DNA of 64,000 bases from JAVBLW01 sp031553215 (GTDB taxonomy: Bacteria > Bacillota_I > Bacilli_A > Acholeplasmatales > Anaeroplasmataceae): contig JAVBLW010000005.1 in NCBI GenBank assembly GCA_031553215.1, positions 62,001-126,000 on the forward strand, read 5' to 3'. A program made the position numbers and the translations under genes. This document shows, one piece after another, positions 40,925 to 50,004 of the stretch (position 1 is the stretch's first letter; the number at the start of each line of letters is the position of its first letter). The notes under the pieces were generated by a model. It was not told the origin of the DNA and made no database searches. It was given only the letters and a program-made list of their open reading frames with translations.

Positions 40925-43393
40925 CTACTTTTTAGAATCACCACTTGTTTTATTTTCACTAGCAACTTTACCAGTTTTTAATAACGCAAAGGCATCAGCT
41001 TTATTTAATGGTTTCCCGATATAATATCCTTGAATTATATCAGCACCGTATTTCTGAACTATATCTTTTTGTACTTTTGTTTCTACCCCTTCACAAATTA
41101 CCTTGTCTCCAAGCTCCTTTGCAAGTGATATAATTTTACTTGTTAAAACCTTACTAAATTTATCGGTTTCAATATGTCTTATAAATTCTCTATCGATTTT
41201 TATTGTATCGATCGGAAGTTCTTTTAAGTATAGCATTGATGAATAACCAGTTCCAAAGTCATCTAAATGGACTGCGAATCCTCTACTCTTTAAGAAATTT
41301 AATTTTTCAATTACGACTTGGAAGTTTTCCATTAAGAATGTTTCTGTAATTTCAATAGCAATTGAACCTTGAGATAATTGATTCTTTTCGAATTCAGCTA
41401 ATAAGTCTGCAACGAATCCCGCTTGAACTATTTGGGCAGGAGAAACATTTATAGAAATATGAATGTTATATTGTTCCATTTCCTTTGCAGTTTTGAAAAC
41501 GTCACTATTAATGAAGTTACCAATGTCAATGATATATCCATTCTTTTCAGCCATTTCAATATATACTTGTGGAGATGTTCCTATATATTTAGTATTATTC
41601 CATCTAATAAGAGCTTCAAATCCACATATTCTTTCACTAGCTAAGTGATACTGTGGTTGATAATACATAACAAACTCTTGTTTTGCTACTGCATTCTTTA
41701 AATCCTCTTCCATATCACGTTGTTTCTTTGCAGCATTTTCAATTGATTCATCATATTTTACAATACTTCTACCAACAATTGTTTTTGCACGTTCAATAGC
41801 CAATCTTATCTTTTCCATAAGATCATCATAATCTTTAGTGCCTTCATCCATATCTGAGGATAGAATAGCTATTGCTGGTCTTAGGAAAATTTCATTGTTA
41901 TTGATCTTGATTGGCGCTTTTAAATCATTTAATATTAAATCTGATTTTTGAATACATTCATTTTCCTTTGTTTTTAGAGAAAGAACAATGAATTCATCAG
42001 CACCTAAGTGATATACTTCCTCTTCAGGAAATTGATTATGTAGTTTATTAGAAAATAATTTCAATACTTCATTACCAGAATTAAACCCAAGTAGTGTATT
42101 TACTTCTTTAAAACCTTTTAAATTGAACATTATCAATGAATAAGGAGTTTTATGAACCTTAAATGTTTCTCTTAATTCACGATATCTTCTAGCAAATATA
42201 AAGGAATTTTCATCATTTGTAACAGAACTTCTTGATGAGAAACGATACAATTCTAATTCTTCCATATGTGCTTTTGTTATATCTTTACCAACCAAAGTAT
42301 AATCATTATTATGCTTTACTGATAAAAATTCCATATATACACGGCCATTTATTGGATTATCATAATAAACTTTAAATAAACCTTGACGATTAATCTCTAA
42401 TTTAATATCTAATTCATCTAAGTTAGTAAATTCGATAATATTTTTGACAGGAACAGTATTATTATCAAATAAATATCTAAAGGTACGGTTATATTTTATA
42501 ATTTTACCATTACCCTTTACTACCAATACTATATTAGTTGTCTTTCTAGAAGAGTTAGAACCAATACCAGACCCTCCCAGTGCTTTTCTAAGCATAGAAA
42601 TAACCATTATGATTAATAGTACCATCAAAATAATTAAACCAATAAAATATGCTAAGCGAAGCATTTCCAAATTTGAACTAGCCATCATACTATTTGATGC
42701 AGGTAAGAAGTCAAATAACAGTATCCCTAAATTTGTAGCATGGGCAATTGACATATTACCAGATTGTTTATTAGCAGTTACCTTAAATGAATATATTTCA
42801 GTAGTATCATTTCGTTTAATAAATGCTTTTATAGAATTTATAATTTCTTCACTATTTTCTTGTCTAAGAACGGAATAAATTTGAGGTGAATAATATGTTG
42901 TATTTGAATAATATACCATACCTGAATAATCAGTAATATATAATGGATATGTACTTACTTCACGGTTTATAGTCCTTACCTTTTCAAAGAAATAACTCAA
43001 TTCAAATCTTACAATTACACCTTGTCCTTCAATATTGGTTCTTACATATAAATATGGAATTGGATCCCCATCAACTGCATCATTTTCAATTAAATTATTA
43101 TATAATATAGCTTGCTCTAATCCTTTAAATTGTTGAAGATAATTAGATGTTAAATTATTATTATTTATAATCGTAAGATTTTCACTTACCCCATAACCTG
43201 CTTCAAGTTCAATTTCTGACATTGTTATTTCAATTCTTGATAATGTATTATTTATATTGTTTTTGGATTCTGCTAGTGCATTCTTTTCCATTACACTAGT
43301 TAATCCTATATCATATACTATATTACATGCGACGAAGCATACAAGTATAAAAAATAGCATTACGATATGAACTTTTAAATCTTTTATACGCAT
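40925..43393 (-). CDS. membrane sensor GGDEF-EAL protein, predicted c-di-GMP phosphodiesterase
   Basis: An 822-residue protein. Two membrane helices (about 9-29 and 243-267) flank an extracytoplasmic sensor region of about 210 residues, probably Cache-like; a PAS-like linker follows, then GGDEF (about 395-550) and EAL (about 555-810) domains. The GGDEF motif reads GADEF (about 462), so cyclase activity is doubtful. The EAL site is complete: FEALIRW, INVSPAQI, IEITETF, LDDFGTGYSS, IKIDREF, CEGVET and QGYYIGKP. It should hydrolyse c-di-GMP in response to an external signal. It lies 17 bases after metG and 8 bases before its paralogue, so it is likely expressed with methionyl-tRNA synthetase. 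Confidence 0.92.
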   Translation of the reverse strand: MRIKDLKVHIVMLFFILVCFVACNIVYDIGLTSVMEKNALAESKNNINNTLSRIEITMSEIELEAGYGVSENLTIINNNNLTSNYLQQFKGLEQAILYNNLIENDAVDGDPIPYLYVRTNIEGQGVIVRFELSYFFEKVRTINREVSTYPLYITDYSGMVYYSNTTYYSPQIYSVLRQENSEEIINSIKAFIKRNDTTEIYSFKVTANKQSGNMSIAHATNLGILLFDFLPASNSMMASSNLEMLRLAYFIGLIILMVLLIIMVISMLRKALGGSGIGSNSSRKTTNIVLVVKGNGKIIKYNRTFRYLFDNNTVPVKNIIEFTNLDELDIKLEINRQGLFKVYYDNPINGRVYMEFLSVKHNNDYTLVGKDITKAHMEELELYRFSSRSSVTNDENSFIFARRYRELRETFKVHKTPYSLIMFNLKGFKEVNTLLGFNSGNEVLKLFSNKLHNQFPEEEVYHLGADEFIVLSLKTKENECIQKSDLILNDLKAPIKINNNEIFLRPAIAILSSDMDEGTKDYDDLMEKIRLAIERAKTIVGRSIVKYDESIENAAKKQRDMEEDLKNAVAKQEFVMYYQPQYHLASERICGFEALIRWNNTKYIGTSPQVYIEMAEKNGYIIDIGNFINSDVFKTAKEMEQYNIHISINVSPAQIVQAGFVADLLAEFEKNQLSQGSIAIEITETFLMENFQVVIEKLNFLKSRGFAVHLDDFGTGYSSMLYLKELPIDTIKIDREFIRHIETDKFSKVLTSKIISLAKELGDKVICEGVETKVQKDIVQKYGADIIQGYYIGKPLNKADAFALLKTGKVASENKTSGDSKK

Positions 43394-43410
43394 GACTTCA
43401 CCTACTTAAT

Positions 43411-45345
43411 TTATCTTACTATGTCACCAGGGTTTAAGTTTGTTGTTAATAGTTCCAATGCTTTATCATTTATATCAGATGCACACAAAAGCATTCCTTG
43501 TGATTCAACATCTCTCAATTTAACTGGTTTAAGATTTTTTACTACTACAACTTTCTTTCCGATTAAATCATCAGGATTGTAGTATTTTGAGATACCAGAA
43601 ACTATTTGTCTAATTTCGCTTCCGATATTTACTTTAAAGACTAATAACTTATCCGCTTTTGGATGTTTAGTAGCCTCTATTATTTGTCCAACGACTAAAT
43701 CTATTTTATTGAAGTCATCAATAGATATTTCTTCTTTTGATATCACTTCTTTTTTAGACTCTTTTTTTAATTCCTCTTTTTTGGGTTCTTCTTTAACTAT
43801 TTTATCTAATACGTCTTTATTTACATCTAAACGCTTAAACAACATAATTGGTTCTAATACACTATATGTAGATTCTTTTGTAAAAGAATTTAAAGAATCA
43901 AAATTTGTATCTTTTGTATTTATTTGAGAATATATTTTTTCTGCTGTTTCAGGGATAAATGATTCCAATAATACTGCAATATGTCTAGAAGTTTCTAATA
44001 AGTGGTATAGAACATTTTCTAATATATCCTTTTTACTTTCATCTTTAGCTAAATTCCAAGGTTCTGTTTCATCAACATATTTATTAGCTCTTCTTGCTAA
44101 TTTCATAATCGTATCTAATGAATCACTTACTTTAAATTCATCCATCGATTTATGAACTCTTTGTGATGTCGCTAAACATAAATCACTTAATTCCTTATCT
44201 ACAGAAAGCAATTGACCCTTATAACTAACTTTACCATTGAAATATTTTATAGCCATCGCCATACTTCTATTAACTAAATTACCTAAAGTATTAGCTAAAT
44301 CAGAATTAGATTTTTCACATACAAGTTCAAATGTTAAGTTTCCATCTTGGGCAAACGGAATTTCACTTAAAACGAAATATCTAGTTGCATCTACTCCAAA
44401 TATATTTACTAAGTCATCAGTATATATTACATTACCTTTAGATTTAGACATTTTATTATGATTCATTAATACCCATGGATGACCAAACACTTGCTTTGGC
44501 AATTCAATATTTAAAGCCATAAGAATGATTGGCCAATAAATTGTATGGAATCTCAAAATATCTTTTCCAATTACATGAACATCAGCAGGCCAATATTTTT
44601 TATATAGCTCACCGTGATTCCCATCTACATCATATCCAATACCAGTAATGTAATTCATTAAGGCGTCAATCCAAACATATGTTACATGTGATGGATCAAA
44701 ATTGACTGGAATACCCCATTTATATGAAGTTCTTGATACACATAAATCAGGAAGAGGATTTGATAAGAAATTATTTAGCATTTCATTTTTTCTTGATTCT
44801 GGTTCAATAAAAGAAGGGTTTTCTTTAATATGATTAATTAAACGTTCTTGATAAGGTGTTAATTTTAAGAAATAACATTCTTCTTTAGCCAGGTGAGTTT
44901 TTGCACCACAATCAGGGCAACATCCATCGTTTAAATCTTTTTCAGTAAAATAAGATTCACAATCAACACAATAATGTCCTTCATAGCTTCCCTTATAAAT
45001 GTCACCTTGCTTATATAATTTTTCAAAAGCTTTTTGAACTTGTAGTTCATGATAACTATCTGTAGTTCTAACAAAATTATCATATTTTACATTGACACTA
45101 GCATAAATATCTTTTATCATATTCGAAATATTATCTACATGTTCTTTTGGAGTTACACCATTAGAAATAGCTTTTTCTTCGATTTTTTGACCATGCTCAT
45201 CAGTACCCGTTTGAAAATAAGTATCAAAACCAGCTTTCTTTTTATATCTCACAATAGCATCACATAGTATTGATTCATAAACATTTCCTATATGAGGTTT
45301 GCTTGATGTATATGCAATTGCAGTTGTTAAATAAAATTTTTTCAT
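43411..45345 (-). CDS. metG: methionyl-tRNA synthetase
   Basis: A 644-residue class I synthetase. The HIGH-type motif KPHIGNVYE is at about 16-24, the KMSKSKGN loop at about 295-302, and the knuckle CVDC...CCPDC (about 128-150) gives a zinc site. The C-terminal 110 residues are a tRNA-binding OB-fold domain (IDLVVGQIIEATKHPKADKLLVF to NPGDIVR), joined by a Lys/Glu-rich linker. The position after rsmI matches Bacilli (rsmI-abrB-metS), but abrB is absent. A terminator after rsmI and an extended TGGTATAAT box at about 45481 show that metG heads its own transcript, which continues into the GGDEF-EAL genes. I see no T-box or SAM riboswitch in its 140-base leader. Confidence 0.97.
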   Translation of the reverse strand: MKKFYLTTAIAYTSSKPHIGNVYESILCDAIVRYKKKAGFDTYFQTGTDEHGQKIEEKAISNGVTPKEHVDNISNMIKDIYASVNVKYDNFVRTTDSYHELQVQKAFEKLYKQGDIYKGSYEGHYCVDCESYFTEKDLNDGCCPDCGAKTHLAKEECYFLKLTPYQERLINHIKENPSFIEPESRKNEMLNNFLSNPLPDLCVSRTSYKWGIPVNFDPSHVTYVWIDALMNYITGIGYDVDGNHGELYKKYWPADVHVIGKDILRFHTIYWPIILMALNIELPKQVFGHPWVLMNHNKMSKSKGNVIYTDDLVNIFGVDATRYFVLSEIPFAQDGNLTFELVCEKSNSDLANTLGNLVNRSMAMAIKYFNGKVSYKGQLLSVDKELSDLCLATSQRVHKSMDEFKVSDSLDTIMKLARRANKYVDETEPWNLAKDESKKDILENVLYHLLETSRHIAVLLESFIPETAEKIYSQINTKDTNFDSLNSFTKESTYSVLEPIMLFKRLDVNKDVLDKIVKEEPKKEELKKESKKEVISKEEISIDDFNKIDLVVGQIIEATKHPKADKLLVFKVNIGSEIRQIVSGISKYYNPDDLIGKKVVVVKNLKPVKLRDVESQGMLLCASDINDKALELLTTNLNPGDIVR

Positions 45346-45543
45346 TGATATTCCTCGATTCTACATAAAGAACGCACAAAAAGAATTATCAATAATCCAA
45401 TTTAGCTCTCTCTTTATATGTGTTTGTTATTATATATATTTAAACTTTAAAAAGTGCTTAAATCTGCTTTTATTTATTATACCATACCTTAACAAGAAAT
45501 TTGTAGTTTTTTTTGAAAATCCAAGTTAAATTATTTATTATAA

Positions 45544-45575
45544 GAAAAATAGAAAGTGTCTAAGCACTTTCTATC
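45544..45575 (-). terminator. rsmI intrinsic terminator
   Basis: ATAGAAAGTG/CACTTTCTAT, a 10-bp stem with a 6-base loop, followed on the minus strand by UUUUUCUU. Confidence 0.88.
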
Positions 45576-45583
45576 ATTATAAA

Positions 45584-46429
45584 CTATTCTTTGCTCTTTA
45601 CATACATATCATATAACATCTTCTTATCAACATTATATAAACTAGCCACTTCTTTTATTGCATCTTTACTTTTTAAACCTATAGATATATATTCATTAAT
45701 CTTATCTATATAATTGACATCTTTTTCTATTACCTCTTCATATCCCGAAACTAATAAAACAATTTCACCTTTAACCGATTCAACATCTTTTAAGATTTCA
45801 CTTATATTACCACGAATATGTTCTTCAAACTTTTTAGTAAGTTCTCTAGATATTACCACATATCTATCCCCTAATACTTCTAACATATCATTTAATGTTT
45901 CTAATATTCGGTGAGGTGCTTCATAAAATATACTTGTATGTTTAACAAATTTTATATTCTTTAATTCTTCACATCTTTTAGTTTTTTTACTATCAAGAAA
46001 ACCATAGAAAGTATGAGGCATCGGGGGTAATCCCGAAGATACTAATGCACTTACATAAGCAGAAGGACCTGGTATAGTAGTTACTGCTATATCATTTTTT
46101 ATAGCACTTACAACTATATTATATCCAGGATCACTAATAACTGGATTTCCAGCATCAGATATAATTGCAACACTTTTCCCATTTTTTAAGCGTTCTATTA
46201 TCTCATCATCTTTTAATTCTTTATTAAATTCATGATATGAATATAATGGCGTTTTTATATTATAATGATTTAATAATACCTTAGAATTTCTTGTATCTTC
46301 AGCATATATACATTCAACCGTATTTAGTGTTTCTATGGCTCTAAATGTCATATCTGATAAATTACCAATTGGAGTCGCAACTAAATAAAGTATTGCATCG
46401 TTATGGTTATAACTATACTTTCTATTCAT
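45584..46429 (-). CDS. rsmI: 16S rRNA (cytidine(1402)-2'-O)-methyltransferase
   Basis: A 281-residue SAM-dependent methyltransferase of the tetrapyrrole-methylase fold that 2'-O-methylates C1402 of 16S rRNA. Typical blocks are LYLVATPIGNLSDMTFRAIETL at the start, YAEDTRNSKVLLNHY, ISDAGNPVISDPGYN, TIPGPSAYVSALVSSGLP and FYGFLDSKKTKR. Length is right. The ATG overlaps the stop of the upstream TerB-like gene by one base (TAATG), indicating coupling. C1402 is also the target of RsmH, whose long-form gene lies at 54.7 kb. It is the last gene of the tmk-holB-ricT-trmN6 cluster. Confidence 0.95.
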   Translation of the reverse strand: MNRKYSYNHNDAILYLVATPIGNLSDMTFRAIETLNTVECIYAEDTRNSKVLLNHYNIKTPLYSYHEFNKELKDDEIIERLKNGKSVAIISDAGNPVISDPGYNIVVSAIKNDIAVTTIPGPSAYVSALVSSGLPPMPHTFYGFLDSKKTKRCEELKNIKFVKHTSIFYEAPHRILETLNDMLEVLGDRYVVISRELTKKFEEHIRGNISEILKDVESVKGEIVLLVSGYEEVIEKDVNYIDKINEYISIGLKSKDAIKEVASLYNVDKKMLYDMYVKSKE

Positions 46430-46839
46430 TAGTAATTAATTGCTCGACGAGCCTTTTCTCTTAAGTCTCTTTCATCATATACTATACACATTAACTCACG
46501 ACGTTTTTCCGCAGATATTGAAAATTCCTTTTGTAATCTTTCTAGGAATAAATGCTCACATGTATTATACAAATCATCTTCCATTGATATTTTTACTAGA
46601 TTTAAGAAAACAATATTTTTAACTGCCGAATTACATTCTTTGATATAAGCAATTGTGTCTTCTACAGTTTCACTTTTTGAAAATGTATATTCATCTACAA
46701 TGTTTCTTCCAACTTCACCAAAAATACGACCTAGTATTCTTTTCTCTGTATCGGTTGGTTCACCATCCATATCTACCATATAAATAGCAATATCCAAAAA
46801 CTTTAACTTTTCCTTACGACTTAATAAACTTAAAAACAT
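46429..46839 (-). CDS. TerB-like small helical protein
   Basis: A 136-residue all-helical acidic protein. The early DGEPTDTEKRIL and later EDDLYNTCEHLFLERLQKEF segments resemble the paired helical repeats of the TerB/DjlA N-terminal fold, but this is weak recognition and TerB metal-binding Asp residues are only partly present. It takes the place occupied by yazA (a GIY-YIG protein) in B. subtilis between trmN6 and rsmI. It starts 4 bases after the trmN6 stop region and couples to rsmI. A cytosolic role linked to rRNA or tRNA modification is conceivable from position alone. Confidence 0.6.
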   Translation of the reverse strand: MFLSLLSRKEKLKFLDIAIYMVDMDGEPTDTEKRILGRIFGEVGRNIVDEYTFSKSETVEDTIAYIKECNSAVKNIVFLNLVKISMEDDLYNTCEHLFLERLQKEFSISAEKRRELMCIVYDERDLREKARRAINY

Positions 46840-46843
46840 ACTA

Positions 46844-47578
46844 TCACTCCTGTCCTTTATTATATACTTCTAATACCTCTTTGGTATAATTTCCAAATTC
46901 ATCATTGATTATAATTGATGGTAAACATATTAATCCACCTTGTTGTCTTGTCTTTCTTGATTCAATTAATACATGATTAGCCTCAGTATTTGGTCTTGGA
47001 TAGACCAACCTCATTCTTTTGGGTTCTAATCCATATTTTCTCAAGGTGCAAATTATGTCACCTAGTCTATCAGGACGATGTACCATGGCAAAGTATCCAC
47101 CATTATTTAATAATTGGCTTGCTTCCTTGCATATTTGATCTAAATTAATTAAAACCTCATGTCTAGCAATCGTTTTAGCTTCATTCTTATTTATATTACT
47201 ATTTTCCTGGTATTTAAAGAAAGGTGGATTACATAAAACTAAATCAAATTTTTGAAATCCCACTTTTTTATTTATGTCTATTATATTATCATTTAAAATA
47301 GTAATTTGTTCTTCCTTATTATTAATTTTAACACTTTTCATAGCTAATTCATAGGACTTTTCTTGAATTTCTACTCCAATTATCTTATTTTTTGTTCTAA
47401 GTGTTAAATATAGAGGAATAGGAGCATTTCCAGTACCTAAATCTATTATATTAACTATATTCTTTTTAACAGTCGCAAAATTAGCAAGTAATACTGAATC
47501 AACTGAAAAACTGAAAGATTCTGTATCCTGATATATTTTCAAATAGGGATACCCCATTAATTCATTTACTACTTCCAT
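46844..47578 (-). CDS. trmN6: tRNA1(Val) (adenine(37)-N6)-methyltransferase
   Basis: A 244-residue class I SAM-dependent methyltransferase equivalent to B. subtilis YabB/E. coli TrmN6. The start YPYLKIYQDTESFSFSVDSVLLANF is diagnostic; the SAM loop IIDLGTGNAPIPLYL (about 42-56) and the catalytic NPPF (LVLCNPPFF, about 117-125) used for adenine N6 methylation are intact. It methylates A37 next to the anticodon. Its genomic position between ricT and rsmI is the conserved Bacilli order. It begins 1 base from the ricT gene. Confidence 0.93.
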   Translation of the reverse strand: MEVVNELMGYPYLKIYQDTESFSFSVDSVLLANFATVKKNIVNIIDLGTGNAPIPLYLTLRTKNKIIGVEIQEKSYELAMKSVKINNKEEQITILNDNIIDINKKVGFQKFDLVLCNPPFFKYQENSNINKNEAKTIARHEVLINLDQICKEASQLLNNGGYFAMVHRPDRLGDIICTLRKYGLEPKRMRLVYPRPNTEANHVLIESRKTRQQGGLICLPSIIINDEFGNYTKEVLEVYNKGQE

Positions 47579-47579
47579 A

Positions 47580-48410
47580 TTATTTTTCCACTTTTAATTT
47601 TTTGTCGCCTGATTTAATAAATTTTATTTCTTCGAAATTTAAATATCCAAAACCTTCGGTACTTAAATATTTTACTTTTGTTGTTCTATTTAAAACATCA
47701 CAATTTAATACCTTAGCATTACCAAGTTCTGTTTCAACAATATCACCTATATCAGGAGCGGATTTCCTCAATTCTGTATATGTATCATTTTCATAATTAA
47801 TACAGCATAGTAATTTTCCACAATTACCACTAATTTTTATTGGATTAAGTGATAAATTTTGATTCTTGGCCATTTTAACACTTACATTATCGAACTCAGT
47901 TAAGAATGTTTGACAGCATACAATTAATCCACAAGGACCAATCCCACCAAAAGCTTTAGCTCCATCTCGAGAACCAACTTGTCTTAGTTCAATTCTAGTA
48001 CGATATATTTCAGCTAATTCCTTTACCAAATCTCTAAAATCGATTCTTTCCTCTGCTTCAAATTGAATAATAAGTTTACTTCTGTCTAGTGTATAATCTG
48101 CACCCAATACTTTCATATCAAGATTTAATTTGCGTATCAATTTCTTAGTTTGATCAATTATTTCAATTTCTTCCGCTCTATTAGTCTCATATTTTGCAAT
48201 ATCATCTTTTGTCGCTAATCGAATAACTTCCTTTAATTCATTAGTTATTTCTTCTTTTGATAAATCGAATGTTTCACCAACTACAATACCAAGTTCTATT
48301 CCTCTAACGGTATTAACAATTACTTTGTCATTATTTTTTATTTCTTTACCTTCACAAGAAAAGAAATATTTTTTTCCTAATTTTTTAAATTGTACTTTAC
48401 ATGCTTTCAT
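47580..48410 (-). CDS. ricT: PSP1 domain protein RicT (YaaT)
   Basis: A 276-residue protein with the PSP1 domain. Conserved Cys-rich segments stand out: GGIGPCGLIVCCQTFL (about 153-168) and NCGKLLCCINYE (about 196-207). In B. subtilis, RicT (YaaT) with RicA and RicF forms an iron-sulfur complex that promotes RNase Y-dependent mRNA processing and affects biofilm and sporulation. The gene sits between holB and trmN6 as in B. subtilis. Partner genes ricA and ricF are not in this window. Because it affects biofilm development in B. subtilis, its neighbourhood with matrix-like genes is of interest but probably just conserved order. Confidence 0.92.
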   Translation of the reverse strand: MKACKVQFKKLGKKYFFSCEGKEIKNNDKVIVNTVRGIELGIVVGETFDLSKEEITNELKEVIRLATKDDIAKYETNRAEEIEIIDQTKKLIRKLNLDMKVLGADYTLDRSKLIIQFEAEERIDFRDLVKELAEIYRTRIELRQVGSRDGAKAFGGIGPCGLIVCCQTFLTEFDNVSVKMAKNQNLSLNPIKISGNCGKLLCCINYENDTYTELRKSAPDIGDIVETELGNAKVLNCDVLNRTTKVKYLSTEGFGYLNFEEIKFIKSGDKKLKVEK

Positions 48411-48422
48411 TGGTTCACCTAC

Positions 48423-49367
48423 TTAATATAAATTAACAAATAAATTAATAATAATATTTTTAGAAGACATATTACTGTTTAGTTTTTTTCTAAGTTCTAG
48501 TATTAGCTCTAATTCTTTTATTATTTTATTGTTAGATTTTCTTTCTTGTATTTCTATTAAATCTTTTTCTATTTTAGGAAAGTTACTCATATCTTTTTTT
48601 AACAAACCTTCATATATTAGACTTAACATTTCTAGATATAATTTTAAGTTATCAACATTATCAAAGAAATTTATATTTTTTTGCAAATAAATTATACTTG
48701 ATTTAGAATCCTTTATCTTAATAAATTCTTCACATAGTCCTACCGTCTTAATGAAATTATCATCTTTTGATAACATAATTGCAGATTCTATATTATTTGT
48801 AAATTCACAAATTAATTTAGCATTCTCAGTAATACCTTGGTTATTCAATGTCTTAACTAATATATTTTTATCTATACTTTTAAAATTTATTATACCACAT
48901 CTTGATATGATTGTGGGTAAAATATCTTCAATATTTGTAGTTAATAAAATCGCATATGTATTGTTATTAGTTGGTTCTTCGATAAATTTTAATAAACTAT
49001 TAGCGCTTTGAACATTTAATTTATCAGCATCTTCAATAATATATATTCTAGGACCATCTACTAAAGAGGTTCTAGCAAATTCTTTTTGTAGGTCTAGTAC
49101 TTGTTCTTTTTTTATTACTTGGCCTTCACTTTTTACTATATAAACGTTAAGATGTTCCTCGTTAAATATTTTATGACAATCCTCACATTCAAAACAAATT
49201 TCATCGTGTTTGCAGTACATCATAGCCGCAAAATATAGAGCCATTTCTTTTTTTCCTACACCAACTTCACCATTAAATATATAAGCATGAGATAAATGAT
49301 TATTTTGATAGTTGTTTCTTAACATTGTTTTAATTTCATTTTGATTATTAATAACATCTATCACCAT
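48423..49367 (-). CDS. holB: DNA polymerase III subunit delta'
   Basis: A 314-residue clamp-loader subunit of the AAA+ fold. The P-loop region reads GEVGVGKKEMAL (about 33-44); this is a modified Walker A as common in delta'. A zinc module CKHDEICFECEDCHKIF supplies four Cys (about 51-66). The sensor region IIEDADKLNVQSANSLLKFIEEP and LLTTNIEDILPTIISRC are typical. AGGAGG lies 6 bases before the ATG at 49367; an earlier ATG two codons upstream directly abuts it and is less likely. It follows tmk by about 10 bases, as in B. subtilis, without darA and yaaR between. Confidence 0.92.
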   Translation of the reverse strand: MVIDVINNQNEIKTMLRNNYQNNHLSHAYIFNGEVGVGKKEMALYFAAMMYCKHDEICFECEDCHKIFNEEHLNVYIVKSEGQVIKKEQVLDLQKEFARTSLVDGPRIYIIEDADKLNVQSANSLLKFIEEPTNNNTYAILLTTNIEDILPTIISRCGIINFKSIDKNILVKTLNNQGITENAKLICEFTNNIESAIMLSKDDNFIKTVGLCEEFIKIKDSKSSIIYLQKNINFFDNVDNLKLYLEMLSLIYEGLLKKDMSNFPKIEKDLIEIQERKSNNKIIKELELILELRKKLNSNMSSKNIIINLFVNLY

Positions 49368-49377
49368 ATGCATCCTC

Positions 49378-50001
49378 CTACTTATTTAAATATTTATCTA
49401 TTTGTTTTATTATTTCCTCTGTTACTTCACTTGGTTTTTTAGTACCATCTATTTTTATTATTCTATCTTTATACATTTCACATACTTGCATATATCCTTC
49501 ATAAACTTTATCATGAAATGATTTTTCTTCTAGATCTATTCTATCTAGCTTATCACGATTTTCTATTCTAGCAAGTCCAGTTTCTGGATTAACGTCTAGG
49601 AAGAAAGTTATATCTGGCATATGATTTAAGGCAAAGTTATTTGCTAATAAAACATTATCAAAACCAATACCTCTCGCATAGCCTTGATAAGCTAAGGAAC
49701 TATCTAAATATCTATCACAAATAATTATCTTCCCAGCATTTAACGCAGGAATAACTTTTTCACTTAAATGTTGCATACGACTAGCTGCATATAACAAAGT
49801 TTCAGTTTCTCTTGTCATATTAGTATTTTTTACATCTAATATAATATCTCTAATTTGTTCAGCAATATCAATTCCACCAGGTTCTCTAGTAATTATCACT
49901 TCATAATTTAGATTTTTAAGATATTCATTAAGACCATTGATAACAGTAGTTTTACCACTACCTTCTCCACCTTCAAATGTAATAAATATGCCTTTTTTCA
50001 T
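49378..50001 (-). CDS. tmk: thymidylate kinase
   Basis: A 207-residue kinase that phosphorylates dTMP to dTDP. The P-loop EGGEGSGKTTV (about 9-19), the TREPGG element, the DRYLDSSLAYQGYARG substrate loop (about 94-109) and a Glu/Lys-rich lid with R residues (ARIENRDKLDRID) are present. GAGG lies 8 bases before the ATG, inside the 3' end of truA (3-base gap to its stop). The cluster tmk-holB-ricT-trmN6-rsmI follows. In B. subtilis these two clusters (truA and tmk) are far apart, so their junction here marks a rearrangement. Confidence 0.95.
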   Translation of the reverse strand: MKKGIFITFEGGEGSGKTTVINGLNEYLKNLNYEVIITREPGGIDIAEQIRDIILDVKNTNMTRETETLLYAASRMQHLSEKVIPALNAGKIIICDRYLDSSLAYQGYARGIGFDNVLLANNFALNHMPDITFFLDVNPETGLARIENRDKLDRIDLEEKSFHDKVYEGYMQVCEMYKDRIIKIDGTKKPSEVTEEIIKQIDKYLNK

Positions 50002-50004
50002 TTC

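Noticed and set aside
45346..45545. T-box or S-box leader for metG
   Set aside because: No GGGTGG-type T-box, specifier stem or SAM-binding core is visible in the leader of about 140 bases; only a promoter with an extended -10 box is supported.
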